From Cymbomonas tetramitiformis (taxonomy: Eukaryota > Chlorophyta > Pyramimonadophyceae > Pyramimonadales > Pyramimonadaceae), in the NCBI GenBank assembly GCA_001247695.2, contig LGRX02035217.1:1-47239 (forward strand): DNA of 47,239 nt, in the 5' to 3' direction. The first letter of the stretch is position 1; each line of letters begins with the position of its first letter. The translations under genes were made by a program, and so were the position numbers. Shown here piece after piece: positions 32,112 through 41,960 of the stretch. The notes beneath the pieces are model-generated. The model had not been told where the DNA came from and searched no databases. It saw only the letters and a program-made list of their open reading frames with translations.

Positions 32112-32940
32112 GTTCGTGGTGTTATCAAGTTTATGGTTACAGCGTTACATCGCCCTAAATTCGTGTCTGTAACGCCCATAATCTCATTCCATTGGCGGTT
32201 CCCATTTTTGGTATGTTGTCCCGTACTTGTGTAGAAATTTTGGGGTGTTTCGGTGTTTTTTTCCCGATTTTTTTATTTTTACGTAGAGCATTTTTAGGAA
32301 TTCGCTTGTGGTCGAATGTTGGTAGTTTGCTCCAGTATTTTGTGTGTCCCTTCTCCCTGCTCTCCTGAGCCATTCCCTGAAGTTTCCCAACGTCTTTCCC
32401 GTCATGTTGTGCCGTGCGCGTGCATTTGCGTCCCTTGTTGTTAGGTTTATTTTAGGGTTCGCCTTTGTACTACAGTAGTTCCGTTTTAAGTGGGTGGGTG
32501 GTAGTGTGTCATTTGGTTGGTTGGGGTGCTTATTTTGGGCCTGTCTTGTCCATCTCGGGTGTCGCTGTAGTGTTTTCGCTGTTGTCGAGTTTATGGTTAT
32601 AGCGTTAAATTGCCCTAAATCCATATATGTAACGCCCCTAATATCATTTCCTTGGCGGGCCTCATTTTTTGTATGTCGTCCCCTAGTTGTGCAAAACATT
32701 TGGGGTGTTTCGGTGTGTTTTCCAAACTTTTCTACTTTTACGTAGAGCATTTTTGGGAATTCGCTTGTTGTGGTCGAGTGTCGGCAGTTCGCCCTCATAC
32801 TTTGTGTAGCGTGTATCCCTACCCTCCTGAGCCATTCCCTAAAGTTTTTTCCTGCCCCTCTCAGTATATGGGGCTGTGTGAAGTCATTTGTGTCTTTAAT
32901 TGGTAGGGTTTCGGTAGGGTGCGCCTGCATATCGTGGTAA
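32112..32940. repeat. Diverged 460-bp tandem duplication
   Basis: GTTTATGGTTACAGCGTTA at 32129 recurs at 32589, and TTTTACGTAGAGCATTTTT and GAGCCATTCCCT recur at the same spacing (459-460 bp). The minus-strand 248-aa open frame runs across both units and reads the same peptide twice (FREWLRR...), which is a product of the duplication. Confidence 0.85.
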
Positions 32941-33164
32941 TGTCGTGCAAACTTGCCGAGTGGGAATGTAATCCTAATATTGCTATCAGTGTACCATGTA
33001 TTCTTTTGTTTAAGTATATATATTCAGCGGTTCATTGCTGCAGTCATCTTCCGTCGTTCGTACATGCCATGGGAATTCAGTTTATGTTCATTAGTTTCGT
33101 GTTGAGCATGGTTCGTAGTGCCTGTGGGCCCCGGCTGTTATATAACTTAGCAGAGCCAAGGTGG

Positions 33165-33255
33165 GTATAGTACACCGGCCATGTACCAACTGAAAAACGG
33201 TAAGGTGCACGTGTACCCGGAGTGCACGCATTACTTTATGAAGGGAAGAACGCAC
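33165..33255. repeat. GTAC motifs next to the 5' exons
   Basis: GTACACCGGCCATGTACCAA and CACGTGTACCCGGAGTGCAC, directly downstream of the 33256-33378 exon donor. Confidence 0.7.
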
Positions 33256-33378
33256 CTTGCATCGATATCGTCGGTGTCGTGACCGGGTCGTTGTCGACCG
33301 TGTTGTCGCCATGCATGCGCCGGGGCCGGGCGAAGATACCGAGGGCGTCCCCGACGCTCCTGCCCATGTCGCATGGAT
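33256..33378 (-). CDS. 5' exon of the CACTA-associated gene
   Basis: Acceptor CGTATGCAG ends at 33379 and donor GTGCGT begins at 33255. Phase is 1 in and 1 out. With the previous G it encodes DPCDMGRSVGDALGIFARPR then RMHGDNTVDNDPVTTPTISM. No motif is recognised. Membership of the transposase gene is inferred from strand, position and the shared GTAC-filled introns. Confidence 0.5.
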
Positions 33379-33600
33379 CTGCATACGGGAAGACATTGCG
33401 GGTACATACGTACCGAACATGTATTAGGCGGCATAAGGTACACACACGGACGCATGTACCCGGCATGTACCCGGCGGCGGGTACATGCCGGGTACGCATG
33501 CCGCGCCGCGAGCAAGTACACGTCGGGTACAAGGTAGAGTACGCGTGTACCCGGCATGTACGCATGGACGGATACATGTGTACCGCATATGTACTATCAC
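33379..33600 (-). other. Intron packed with GTAC motifs
   Basis: Donor GTGATA at 33600-33595, acceptor at 33379. At least ten motif copies, including CATGTACCCGGCATGTACCC and GTGTACCCGGCATGTACGCA. Confidence 0.8.
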
Positions 33601-33764
33601 CGTACGTTTTCGGTACATGGGTTGCTGGATTTGGCACGCCGACAGTGTCATCGTCATCCGTGTCATCACCGATACGGCTCGACTACTATGACTTCTTCAC
33701 TGTCATCAGCGCCATCTCCGATATCGACTTCGGTAGTCAGACACTTCATGTTAGCATCTGCCAT
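33601..33764 (-). CDS. First exon of the CACTA-associated gene, acidic N-terminus (likely frameshifted)
   Basis: ATG at 33764 opens MADANMKCLTTEVDIGDGAD then DSEEVIVVEPYR and stops at TGA. One base over, the acidic stretch continues as GDDTDDDDTVGVPNPATHVP then KTY up to the donor at 33600, and that frame joins the next exon exactly (G plus AT makes Asp). The acidic character crossing the frame change suggests a 1-nt indel near 33675, as in the exon at 30143-30614. Alternatively the true start lies elsewhere. Confidence 0.4.
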
Positions 33765-34398
33765 TTCCACACCTGACTTCCTAGGGGCTGTCATCACATT
33801 CTTTCGGCGGAAGCTATAACACATCGTATTATCTTGTGTATAGCTTCACAGTTTCACGGTTGACATATGCGAGCCTAGCACCCTGTTAGTAGTGCTTCAC
33901 TGTGTGTTTGTTTTCACAGGTTTGCGCCCACCACCGGCCTTAGGTGGTTATTTAAAACCGCCGAGTATGGCTGGCTAAGGCCTTTATAGGGGCTCGGGGC
34001 TGAGGGTCAGGGCATGAGGTTCTAGAACGCATTAGTCACGGAATGGGGTAGTGTGAGAGAGAGGAAAGTTTTCCGTTTGTGAGCACAATTGCTTAGGACA
34101 AAGATGGACCGGTCTAGCTAGCCGCAGTCTCCGAAGCAGAACGCGCGTCGACATCAAGCCTCACAACGCGATCGCCACCCCTTTCTCACCTTACCCTATT
34201 TCGCGGCTGTAAATTTTGAACCTTTGACCCTGAATTTGAAGCCCCTGCCCTTATTTCCTATAAATTGCTCGAGTGTAAATTTGTTTTCTCTTGACGAGAA
34301 CTTTGCAGTGTATTTTTCAGACCCTTGATTAGTGAACATTTTGAATCTTTGGTTTTCTTGACTAACGCTCGAGGACCGCAACTGTTAAAATTGCCGGC
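33765..34398 (+). promoter_or_regulatory. Leader and possible LTR of the copia element
   Basis: A candidate LTR start TGTTAGTAGTG lies at about 33883. TATA-like TATTTAAAA (about 33950) and CTTTATAGGGG (about 33983) precede a G-rich stretch. No primer-binding site of the usual tRNA type is visible before the ATG at 34399, and the 3' LTR is not in the window, so the LTR cannot be confirmed. Confidence 0.3.
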
Positions 34399-37300
34399 AT
34401 GGCCTCGACGCCGTACCAATTGATGGCTCCAGCTAGACTGAGAGCACACCCAGCTGGTGCATCTAAGAGGCAATTGCAGTTTGACCAGCTGGTGCCAACA
34501 CCGGTTGCCGCAGTTTCGCAACAGTCAGCGCTTGAGAAGAAGTTTGATGCTGAAGCCGCGACTTTCCTTGATGATCAGCAGAAGATTGAAGCGCTCGTAA
34601 GGGGCGTTAAATCTAAGCTGTGTGGCAAAGGGGACGCCATCGACGAGTGGAGGTTTTGTGGTGACGAGTCCAATGCTCGTTCACTACTTGACTCCCTCGT
34701 TGAGGAGCTTACCTCGCGCCTCACGAGGTTTAACGAACTTTACTCGCATGCTTTCCGACTGGACGACGTCACCGCCACAGTGATGCCCAACGCAAACAAA
34801 CTTCTAAAGGAGTTGTTGGAGTATCTCTGTGGCGGTCCAGCGCTCGCTTCGGTTCGGGAGGCACATCGTTACTTCCCTAACGACGGCAAAGTTATTCTAA
34901 CTGCCTTAGTCAGGGACGTGATGCCTGACCTGGAGGATTTCGACCAAACCGACTTCATCTTTACCCCCAAGGTAGAGGTCCCGGCGGGTGTGAACCCCAA
35001 AGAGTTTATCAAAGCTTTCACTGACGCTGTCAGTAATGTTGCGACGGACTTGGGGCAACACAGCCGCCTCGACATCTCGAGGGAGGATGCGGTACGGTTA
35101 TTCCTTCGTCGCACATGTCCCGTCACCTACAAACAGGTGCACGAGGACTACGCGATTGAAAAGGTCAAGAAGAAGGCAGAGCTGACCCTGGTGAGTTGTG
35201 GACTCGCGATTCAGCGGGTCTACAACACAACAGCGAAAGCGAAGCCACTGACAAACGCTTTTTACAATGACGCAGGTCACCGCCACGGTGAACGTGGCGG
35301 TCTGGACCCCAGGGGAGCTCCCGACCTACGCCCTACCCACCCTCGTGATGTTTATTATCCTGGACGGTCTTCCCACCCTTTTAAGGGGAAGGGGAAGAAT
35401 TTTCGCTTTACTGCCTCCCCCTTCGCGAAGGGGGGGAATTGGCCGCAGGGAATCCGCAGGAAGGGCAAGGGCAAAGGCAAGAAGGGCAATGGACACAAGC
35501 GGAAGGCCCGCGTCACCTTCCACCCAGGGTCCAAACAGTTCTACGGAAACTGTTGGTCCTGCGGTGGAAGACACCGCCAGGCAGACTGTACACACATGCA
35601 GCACCTGGCGGCACACTCGATGCGCCTTGATCCCGAGGCCCTGGCCGAAGGGGCCTTCACCGATGTTCTGGCAGCGCGCTATCAGGCGGCTTACGAGCAT
35701 TCGGAGGAGGCCTTCCAGGCAGTCTGTTGGGTGCACGACACACCTGGCATCTGTGACTCATCGGAGTCGGTGTGCACGTACCCGGACGACGGTTCCCTGT
35801 CCTTTGCCGCCTACCTCACCCAGGGGGATGATGCTTCTCATGCACCCGCTTGGGCACCACAGGAGTGGACTGACTCGGAGTGGGATGCCTGGGAGCATGA
35901 TTCCTACACTCAGGAACAACATGGCGAGTGGGATCGACTCCAGCGGAAGGCTTCCGCGAAGTTCCAAGCCTTTTGCTATGCAGGAGACGAAGCGGGCTAC
36001 GATGAGCAAGACCTACAAGAGCCTTTCTCCTCCCTTTCACTAGGGAGAGTTCATTTTGGCAGCTTCGGGGTGGGTGGTGTCGATCGTGACACCACGCCAG
36101 CCCCACCGGTCGATGCCCGCATGGACTCTGTCGCTACCACTGAGACACCGCTTGATCTCTCTTCGTTTTACCGTGCGGCCCCGAGCATCACATGCTCACC
36201 GTGTGACACACATCCTGCGTCTACCCAGTTGCATCTCGACGCAGGTGTAGTGTTAGACGGGACCGCTCAGACGTTGGATCACACCGTACCGTCCTCGATC
36301 GACACACCGGACGATGTGGAGCATGGAGACACCTGTATGCACCCCGTGTCAGCACTATTCGCACACGACACACCCCTGGAGCCTGGCTCCGGGTTGTTTG
36401 CTGACCTGGTGCTTGCAGGTGACCTTCGGTTCCAGAAAATGACCGAGCAGCAACCCAGTGAGACTCGGGAGTCTGAGGGGGCTTGGGGGCCGAGGCCTTG
36501 GAGTCCACAGCTGGAGCCTGTGACTGGGCCGGAGCCCGGCCCTTTCGAGGAGCTTCGGCGTAGCCTTCGCGGCACTCCTCCCGACCTCACCGACAGGGAG
36601 CAGGACCACTGGGACAGGATGTGGTGTGAGGATCACACCCAGCCTACCCAGTGGCACGACACCCTACCGGCTTCGGCCGCAATGACATCGAGGGAACCGC
36701 GAGCACCACCTCCGGTAGTGCCCTTCCCTCCCAGCTCTGGCCCGTGCTCTGTCACCGCAGGAGCTGGACTGTATGCCACGGCTATGGACCTCCCTGCCAG
36801 CGGACACGGGGTGTCTGCGGGGTCCGTGGTCGGGACCTCGGACGAGCCCGACAGCCCTGAGCCCCGTGGCTCAGGGGAAGGACAGTACTCTGACCCCCCA
36901 CCACCCGTCACTGGACCTACCCTGCGTAGGGGTGTAGGTAGGGGTTGTGTACCCTTCTACAGACATGCCCTCGTCTCCACACTTGTTGTCCTCGGCTTCC
37001 TAGGCTGTGCCATGGCAGATGTGAGCATGCCTGTGGGGCAGGAGGATGCCTCGGACAGACTGAGACTGCTGTCACCTGGGGGCCCACGGGGAGGGGCCCA
37101 GGGGACGGGGACGGGGATACTGTCTGATGGTGGCTTTGATGGTGGCACTGGGGATGGTAACACCGGGTACAGTGGTTCATGTGAGTGGGACTGGTCAGAT
37201 CTTGGGGCTGGACACAGCTCTTCTTCTGGACCTGGCTCAGAAGACTCTCACAGTGACCACAGCCAGTTCACCAGCTCTGGTATGCCGCCCGATGCCGCCT

Positions 37301-39174
37301 CCCAGATACAACTCTTCCGGGCAGCTATAACAACAGACAGTGAGGACCGCCGCAGGCGGACTCGACACCTCACAGCTCTGGCTCTGGCAACTATTCTGGC
37401 AATTATCATACAGTGTCTGTTTCTCTTCTTCCTGGACTTTCAGTCACTCTCAGGCGACAGTGCATTGGACAGAGGTTTCGGTGGTGTCAGCTCAGCGGCC
37501 TTGCATGAGACTGGCAGTATATTTCAGACCACCTCACACCTGGCAGAGATCATGATCACCGTCGGTGGTGCCTTGGTACACATGTCTTGGTGGCTCGGTT
37601 TCACCTGGACAGCACACGGCACACCACCACCTGGACTAGTTTTCACCTGTAGTCCAGTTGTCTCGGCCTATGCATTATCACGGGACGGTGACGGCATTGT
37701 GGTAGACTCTGGTGCCACTGGCAATATCACAGGCACCAGGTCTATGATCTCAGCTTTGGATACCTTCTCCACTATTGGTTTCTCCACAGTGATGACAGGA
37801 CCTGTATCCCGAACTGACGGGACCTGCACACTACACCTGTACGGTCGTGAGATACTATCAGGGGAGATATATGAGTATTCTATTCCTGGCTGCCACTTCA
37901 AAGAAGGCGCCAGGACCCTTCTATCTACCCGGGTTATGCTCAGACACGGCTTCAGTTCTCCGGACTTCATCAGCATGACTTACACTCACTTGGACTCAGG
38001 CAGGACGTACCGTATCACGGACAATCAGGTGGATTACCTCTGGGATGAGCCACAGAACCCGCATACTCACCACTTCGGCTCAGCAGCTGTCAGGACCCGC
38101 ACAGGAGACTCATCAGACTGGCAGTGGAGTAATAGCGAGTATACTAAATTGGCTACTACTCACGGCTCTCCTAAAGCCACAGCTAAACTTGGTACTCCAG
38201 CTTTTGATGTATCTATGTATGGTGACTCTCTGCCTGTTGGCGAGGGTAACAATCACCCAGCTCTTGAGCACTGGTCTATATCAGATGATTGTCACACCAA
38301 GCAGTGGACGGGTCAGTTCTTCTATGGTAATATTCCCTTCAGTATCAGTATGATTGACAGAATGTTGACTAAGGGCAACCATGACTTTCTCCTTGACCCG
38401 CATAACACCACCTACTTCTGGATTGTCCCGTATATGCCACAACACCAGATATGGCACAAGACATGTACTATGGAGGTACTACACATCTATCCTAAAGGCA
38501 GTAAGAAGATATTCAGTTTCTCACGGAAGCACACATATGCTTCCAGTCACCCACTGACACCGGCTGGCTCAGATGGCGGACCTGACAGAGTATTCATTGA
38601 TGGCACTCCCTTTGAGATCTGTATCCTGTTCAGGAACAGGAATACTCCTGTTCGGGTCAGTCCCTGTGTGGAGTTCCATGCAGTCATGGGTCACGGCTCT
38701 ACGGCCAGTCTGCTTAAGCTCTACGACCTGCCTGGCAATCAGCTCGGTCGGCCTCTGCTATCTAGGCGAGCTATAGCAGCTATGCCGACCTGCTCTCAGT
38801 TCTGTGCAGTATGCTGTACGTGTAAGCTAAAGCAGAAGCTCTGCGGACACCATGACCAGCTGAGATCAGTTACCATACAGCCCGGCCAGAAGTGGGCTGC
38901 TGACATGACCGGACCTATAACACCGGCTGGCTACAACGGCCACCTGTACCGATGTCAATTCATTGACTATGTCAGCAGGTTCATATTTGTATATACCTTC
39001 GTACAGAAATCAGAATACTATACCTGTCTGGTTCATTTCTACGGCAGCTTACATGCAATGGGATATGCACCACAGTCCATTACACTCCGTACAGACTGTG
39101 CTCCAGAGATGGGTGACCCTCAGTGTGTTGCTTGCTATCAGAAACATCGTATATTACACCAGAAATCATCACCT
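34399..39174 (+). pseudogene. Ty1/copia-type polyprotein, truncated in integrase
   Basis: The frame is open from the ATG at 34399 through foreign sequence to 39729; I place the break at about 39174. Residues 1-300 are gag-like. Lys/Gly-rich runs (340-370) precede a CCHC knuckle (Cys385, Cys388, His392, Cys397). An unusually long acidic linker (400-1095) follows, with hydrophobic segments at about 857-875 and 991-1012. The aspartic protease motif is VVDSGATGN (Asp1103). GAG-pre-integrase and the integrase zinc site follow (His1427, His1432, Cys1469, Cys1472), then the catalytic Asp1502 (WAADMTGP) and Asp1566 (LRTDCAPEM). The sequence reaches HRILHQKSSP and breaks before the catalytic Glu; reverse transcriptase and RNase H are absent. 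This order (protease, integrase first) is the copia order. As it stands the copy cannot transpose by itself. Confidence 0.88.
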
Positions 39175-39337
39175 ACTTTAATTATTTTAGAACTTTGCTT
39201 ACGACGTTTTATTCAGGGCTGTGTTGTGCACAAAAACCCCCGACGTTGTTTAAAGATCAAGTGGGCTCGTTCAGAGGTACCAGATCGACTATTTTGGAAA
39301 ATTTTGAGTTTTTGGAAGTTTTATATTATACCATACT

Positions 39338-40915
39338 ATGGAAGGGCAGAATGTATTTACTACACCTGGACAGCCGGTACAGGGAGCAGCACCACAGGCT
39401 CAACCACAGGCTCAAGAGCCGGCAGCACCGGTCCAGACTGCGGCCCCAACGCCGCCACCACAGGAATTTACTACTCCACAGGCGCAGCGGCCAGTGCAGA
39501 TGCAGGCTCAGTTTCCTCAGCAACCCCCTCAGGGAGGGCAGATTCCAGCACAGTACTTTACGCCCCAGCCAGTGCCGCCTCACGCAGCAGGACAGTTCAC
39601 TCCTCAGACGTTCTCTGCGTACAATCCATACCTGCAACACACCCCAAAGAGCGCCGGGGGGGTTCAGTATCAGTTCCCCCTTCCTACCCCACCAGCAGCA
39701 GACAACGGGTACTCAGGCCCGAGGATTAACCCAATGACAGGGGAACCTTATGTCTCTAGGTGGAAAAAAGAGTGCGAAGACGAGAGGGTTAAGACAGCGG
39801 CTTTAGAGGCAAAACTGGCGGCAATGCAAGACAAGCTGTTCGAAATGAACACAGCTCTGACACAGGCACAGGCCCAAACTGCGGAGGCAAAAAGGGATGC
39901 TGAGTATGAAAGGAGACTGGCGGCAGCAATTCAGCAGGCGAATGGAGATCGTGACACCGACCTGGCTAGGCTTGGGCAGGCGATGACAGGGGCGGCGTCA
40001 GCTGAGCAGGCAGCCCCCAGGGCGATTCACTTCAGTGAAGAATTGACGAAGGCGGCTGCAGAAAAAAGGAAACCAATGGCACTAAAGAGGGTGTTTCGTA
40101 AAGAGGCGAAGACAAAGAAGACGGCGGCGGCTGTAGAGGCAGTTGAACTGGCAGAGGATGACACCACTGGCGCAGAAGACACTTCTGGAGAGAGCAGCCA
40201 GAGTGAGGACAGGAGATCCAGGCAAAGGACAAAACGAGAAAAGGCTAAGAAACTGGCTAAAGAAATGAAGACTCACAGTGGAGGGCAGGCGGGGGGATCA
40301 GCGACCAGCCCGGGACCGAAACTGCAGCCAGACACCTCAGACTTTGCAGCCTTTAGGGAGATGATGCGTGAGCAGTCAGAGCAGATGCAGGCGACGTTCC
40401 AGCAGCAGATGATAGCTCTTCAACAGCAGCAATTCCCAGTGGTGGGTAACGCACCTCAACCACGAGTCTCTCGGACACCAGCTTTTACAGCCGCAGCACC
40501 AGAAGCACCAGCAGCAGCCGCCGGAAGTATGGCTGCCCCAGCAACCGCTCTTCCGTTTTCACTCGCAGCAGCAGCCCCAGGGGCCTGGCACTCACTGATG
40601 GCGGGGAGACCAACTGCGCCGACAAACCCAATGACAACAGCCAGTGGAGCTCCCCCTCGTACACCGAGAGCGACCCCACGTCCTCAGATGGCACCTCCAG
40701 CACCACCCGCGCAGAACGCCAAGCCTGCAACGATCACGCCGAAAGAAATGTCGGCCACGTTCCGCCTGAAAGCAGCAGTCAGTAACCTCAGACTGGTGGC
40801 AGTTCAGTACCAACTCGCAGTGCCAAAGGAGTGTATGGAAATGAGTAAGGTGGACCTGCTGGTGCTGACAGCAAAGGCACACAACAATGGACTCCTAGAC
40901 CTCCGCGCTTTATAG
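39338..40915 (+). CDS. ORF1 of the second retroelement, coiled-coil protein (525 aa)
   Basis: ATG at 39338, stop TAG at 40913-40915. The first 115 residues are P/Q/A-rich. About 140-205 is a coiled coil (KKECEDERVKTAALEAKLAA then MQDKLFEMNTALTQAQAQ). A basic/acidic stretch (about 250-310) follows, then a Q-rich helix (REQSEQMQATFQQQMIALQQ), a P/A-rich linker, and a compact C-terminal segment (about 468-525) reading KEMSATFRLKAAVSNLRLVA and KECMEMSKVDLLVLTAKAHN. That C-terminal piece looks like a folded domain, but I do not recognise it. Coiled-coil, nucleic-acid-binding ORF1 proteins with low-complexity linkers are common in retroelements. Confidence 0.75.
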   Translation: MEGQNVFTTPGQPVQGAAPQAQPQAQEPAAPVQTAAPTPPPQEFTTPQAQRPVQMQAQFPQQPPQGGQIPAQYFTPQPVPPHAAGQFTPQTFSAYNPYLQHTPKSAGGVQYQFPLPTPPAADNGYSGPRINPMTGEPYVSRWKKECEDERVKTAALEAKLAAMQDKLFEMNTALTQAQAQTAEAKRDAEYERRLAAAIQQANGDRDTDLARLGQAMTGAASAEQAAPRAIHFSEELTKAAAEKRKPMALKRVFRKEAKTKKTAAAVEAVELAEDDTTGAEDTSGESSQSEDRRSRQRTKREKAKKLAKEMKTHSGGQAGGSATSPGPKLQPDTSDFAAFREMMREQSEQMQATFQQQMIALQQQQFPVVGNAPQPRVSRTPAFTAAAPEAPAAAAGSMAAPATALPFSLAAAAPGAWHSLMAGRPTAPTNPMTTASGAPPRTPRATPRPQMAPPAPPAQNAKPATITPKEMSATFRLKAAVSNLRLVAVQYQLAVPKECMEMSKVDLLVLTAKAHNNGLLDLRAL

Positions 40916-41428
40916 CGGGGAGGCACCCAGCGACAACGATTCTTCAGAGTGAGATGCCTGGTCTTGCTTATTTCTAGAGTGATTGAAGAGGTTGTCGCTG
41001 GGATTCCAGGTGGGGAATATGAGGTGGAGGATGCGGTGCGGCTTTCGATGTTTGGGTCTCTGGTATTTTTGATGTGGACAGGAATGAGACCGAGGTGGTG
41101 GCTGAAGAAGTACGTACCGTGGTGGAATGAGCTGAGGCCCACTGAGCTGGAGAGGTGGTTTGCTGGTGAGGCTAATTTTGGGACCTATGTGCTGGCCTCT
41201 CCGTGGACGAAGAGGAGTTATGTGGGTAAGTTTTGGACGGGACCGGTGGTGAGATTGACGAAGCATTTTAGCACGACGCTGGACGTGACAGCGAAGGGGG
41301 GTAGACGACTGTATGGGTTCCTTAGATCGAAGGGACTGCACTCTTTCTTTATGATTCCCCTGCGCCTGTACTCGTCAAAAGGTGACTGTGACGCTGACGA
41401 GAGTTGCTTCTTTCCGGAGCAAAACTGA
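40916..41428 (+). CDS. In-frame extension after TAG with GIY-YIG-like nuclease motif
   Basis: The frame of ORF1 stays open for 171 codons after the TAG. No ATG occurs until codon 45 after it, so expression would need readthrough or re-initiation. Counting from the GTG at 40949, the protein reads GTYVLAS at 78-84, YVGKFWTGPVVRLTKH at 91-106 (with Arg102 and His106), and LYGFLRSKGLHSFFMIPL at 121-138. This follows the GIY-YIG fold (G-x-Y-V ... Y-V-G-K-x(8)-R-L-x-x-H ... L-Y-x-x-L-x-x-x-G-x-x-x-F). The catalytic Glu region is missing before the stop at 41428. The base after TAG is C (TAG CGG), a context seen at some readthrough stops. Confidence 0.5.
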   Translation, partial: RGGTQRQRFFRVRCLVLLISRVIEEVVAGIPGGEYEVEDAVRLSMFGSLVFLMWTGMRPRWWLKKYVPWWNELRPTELERWFAGEANFGTYVLASPWTKRSYVGKFWTGPVVRLTKHFSTTLDVTAKGGRRLYGFLRSKGLHSFFMIPLRLYSSKGDCDADESCFFPEQN

Positions 41429-41429
41429 C

Positions 41430-41960
41430 TTGTTCTGCGTGGAAACAAGTCGAAAAATTGCTTATTTCCAGAGCTGAGCAAAACTTGTTCCGGAAACATG
41501 TCGAAATGATGGCATTTCCCGGTGGGAATGCGACTTATGATCATATCTTGGGGCATGTTGACTGACTTTGATCATACCACGGTAAAAACACACCCACTCG
41601 TAATTGCACGTACACGGAGCACCGTTGGGCGAGATTAGTACTCTGGCCGGGGACGACAACTTACCAACGATTTCGATGTAGCAATCCCCCCTTCCCTCTC
41701 GTTCAGCACATCTCGATATCGTGCATCAGCAGCCCCCCCCCCTCGCTGCAAGCACCCCAAGTTACTTGTTTCGGAAACAAGCCAAATTTGCTCTGGAGAA
41801 AAACTGAAAAGCGATGTTCCGAGGGGGGGAATCTCAAGTTGCGTGTTTCGGAAACAAGTCAAATTTACCCCGAAATCCAAGAAAGTCCCCATGCTCCTGA
41901 AACGAGTCGTATTTGCTCCGTGAAAAAAAATAAATGTTTCCAAATCTAAAATCCGGCGTG
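41430..41960. repeat. Degenerate GGAAACAAGTC repeats
   Basis: Variants of TTCGGAAACAAGTCAAATTT recur near 41438, 41490, 41768 and 41846, with related AAACGAGTCGTATTTGCTCC at about 41900. Spacing is irregular. The minus-strand 169-aa frame over this block is probably chance. Confidence 0.6.

Larger units (their letters stand above)
39175..41430 (+). mobile_element. Second retroelement inserted in the copia integrase
   Basis: Sequence unlike the polyprotein begins just after codon 1592. A 163-bp T/A-rich leader precedes a 525-codon ORF1, an in-frame TAG, and a 170-codon extension with GIY-YIG-like sequence. No reverse transcriptase is visible downstream, so the copy is truncated or rearranged. 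GIY-YIG nucleases beside retroelement ORFs are known in Penelope-like elements; membership of that class is my inference. Confidence 0.5.

Noticed and set aside
32184..32930. 248-codon minus-strand frame with a repeated FREWLRR peptide
   Set aside because: The repeat in the peptide comes from a 460-bp tandem DNA duplication. No motif, and composition is unlike the nearby exons.
28150..33895. CACTA terminal repeats of the transposase-like element
   Set aside because: CACTA-like pentamers exist (about 28160 and, inverted, about 33889), but the bases beyond them do not match each other, so ends and a 3-bp target duplication cannot be called.
33883..34200. Full 5' LTR of the copia element
   Set aside because: Only a TGTTAG start candidate is visible. 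No second LTR or primer-binding site is present to confirm it.
39123..39737. 204-codon plus-strand frame overlapping the copia/ORF1 junction
   Set aside because: It is an alternative reading of the start of ORF1 (R/Q/H-rich shadow).
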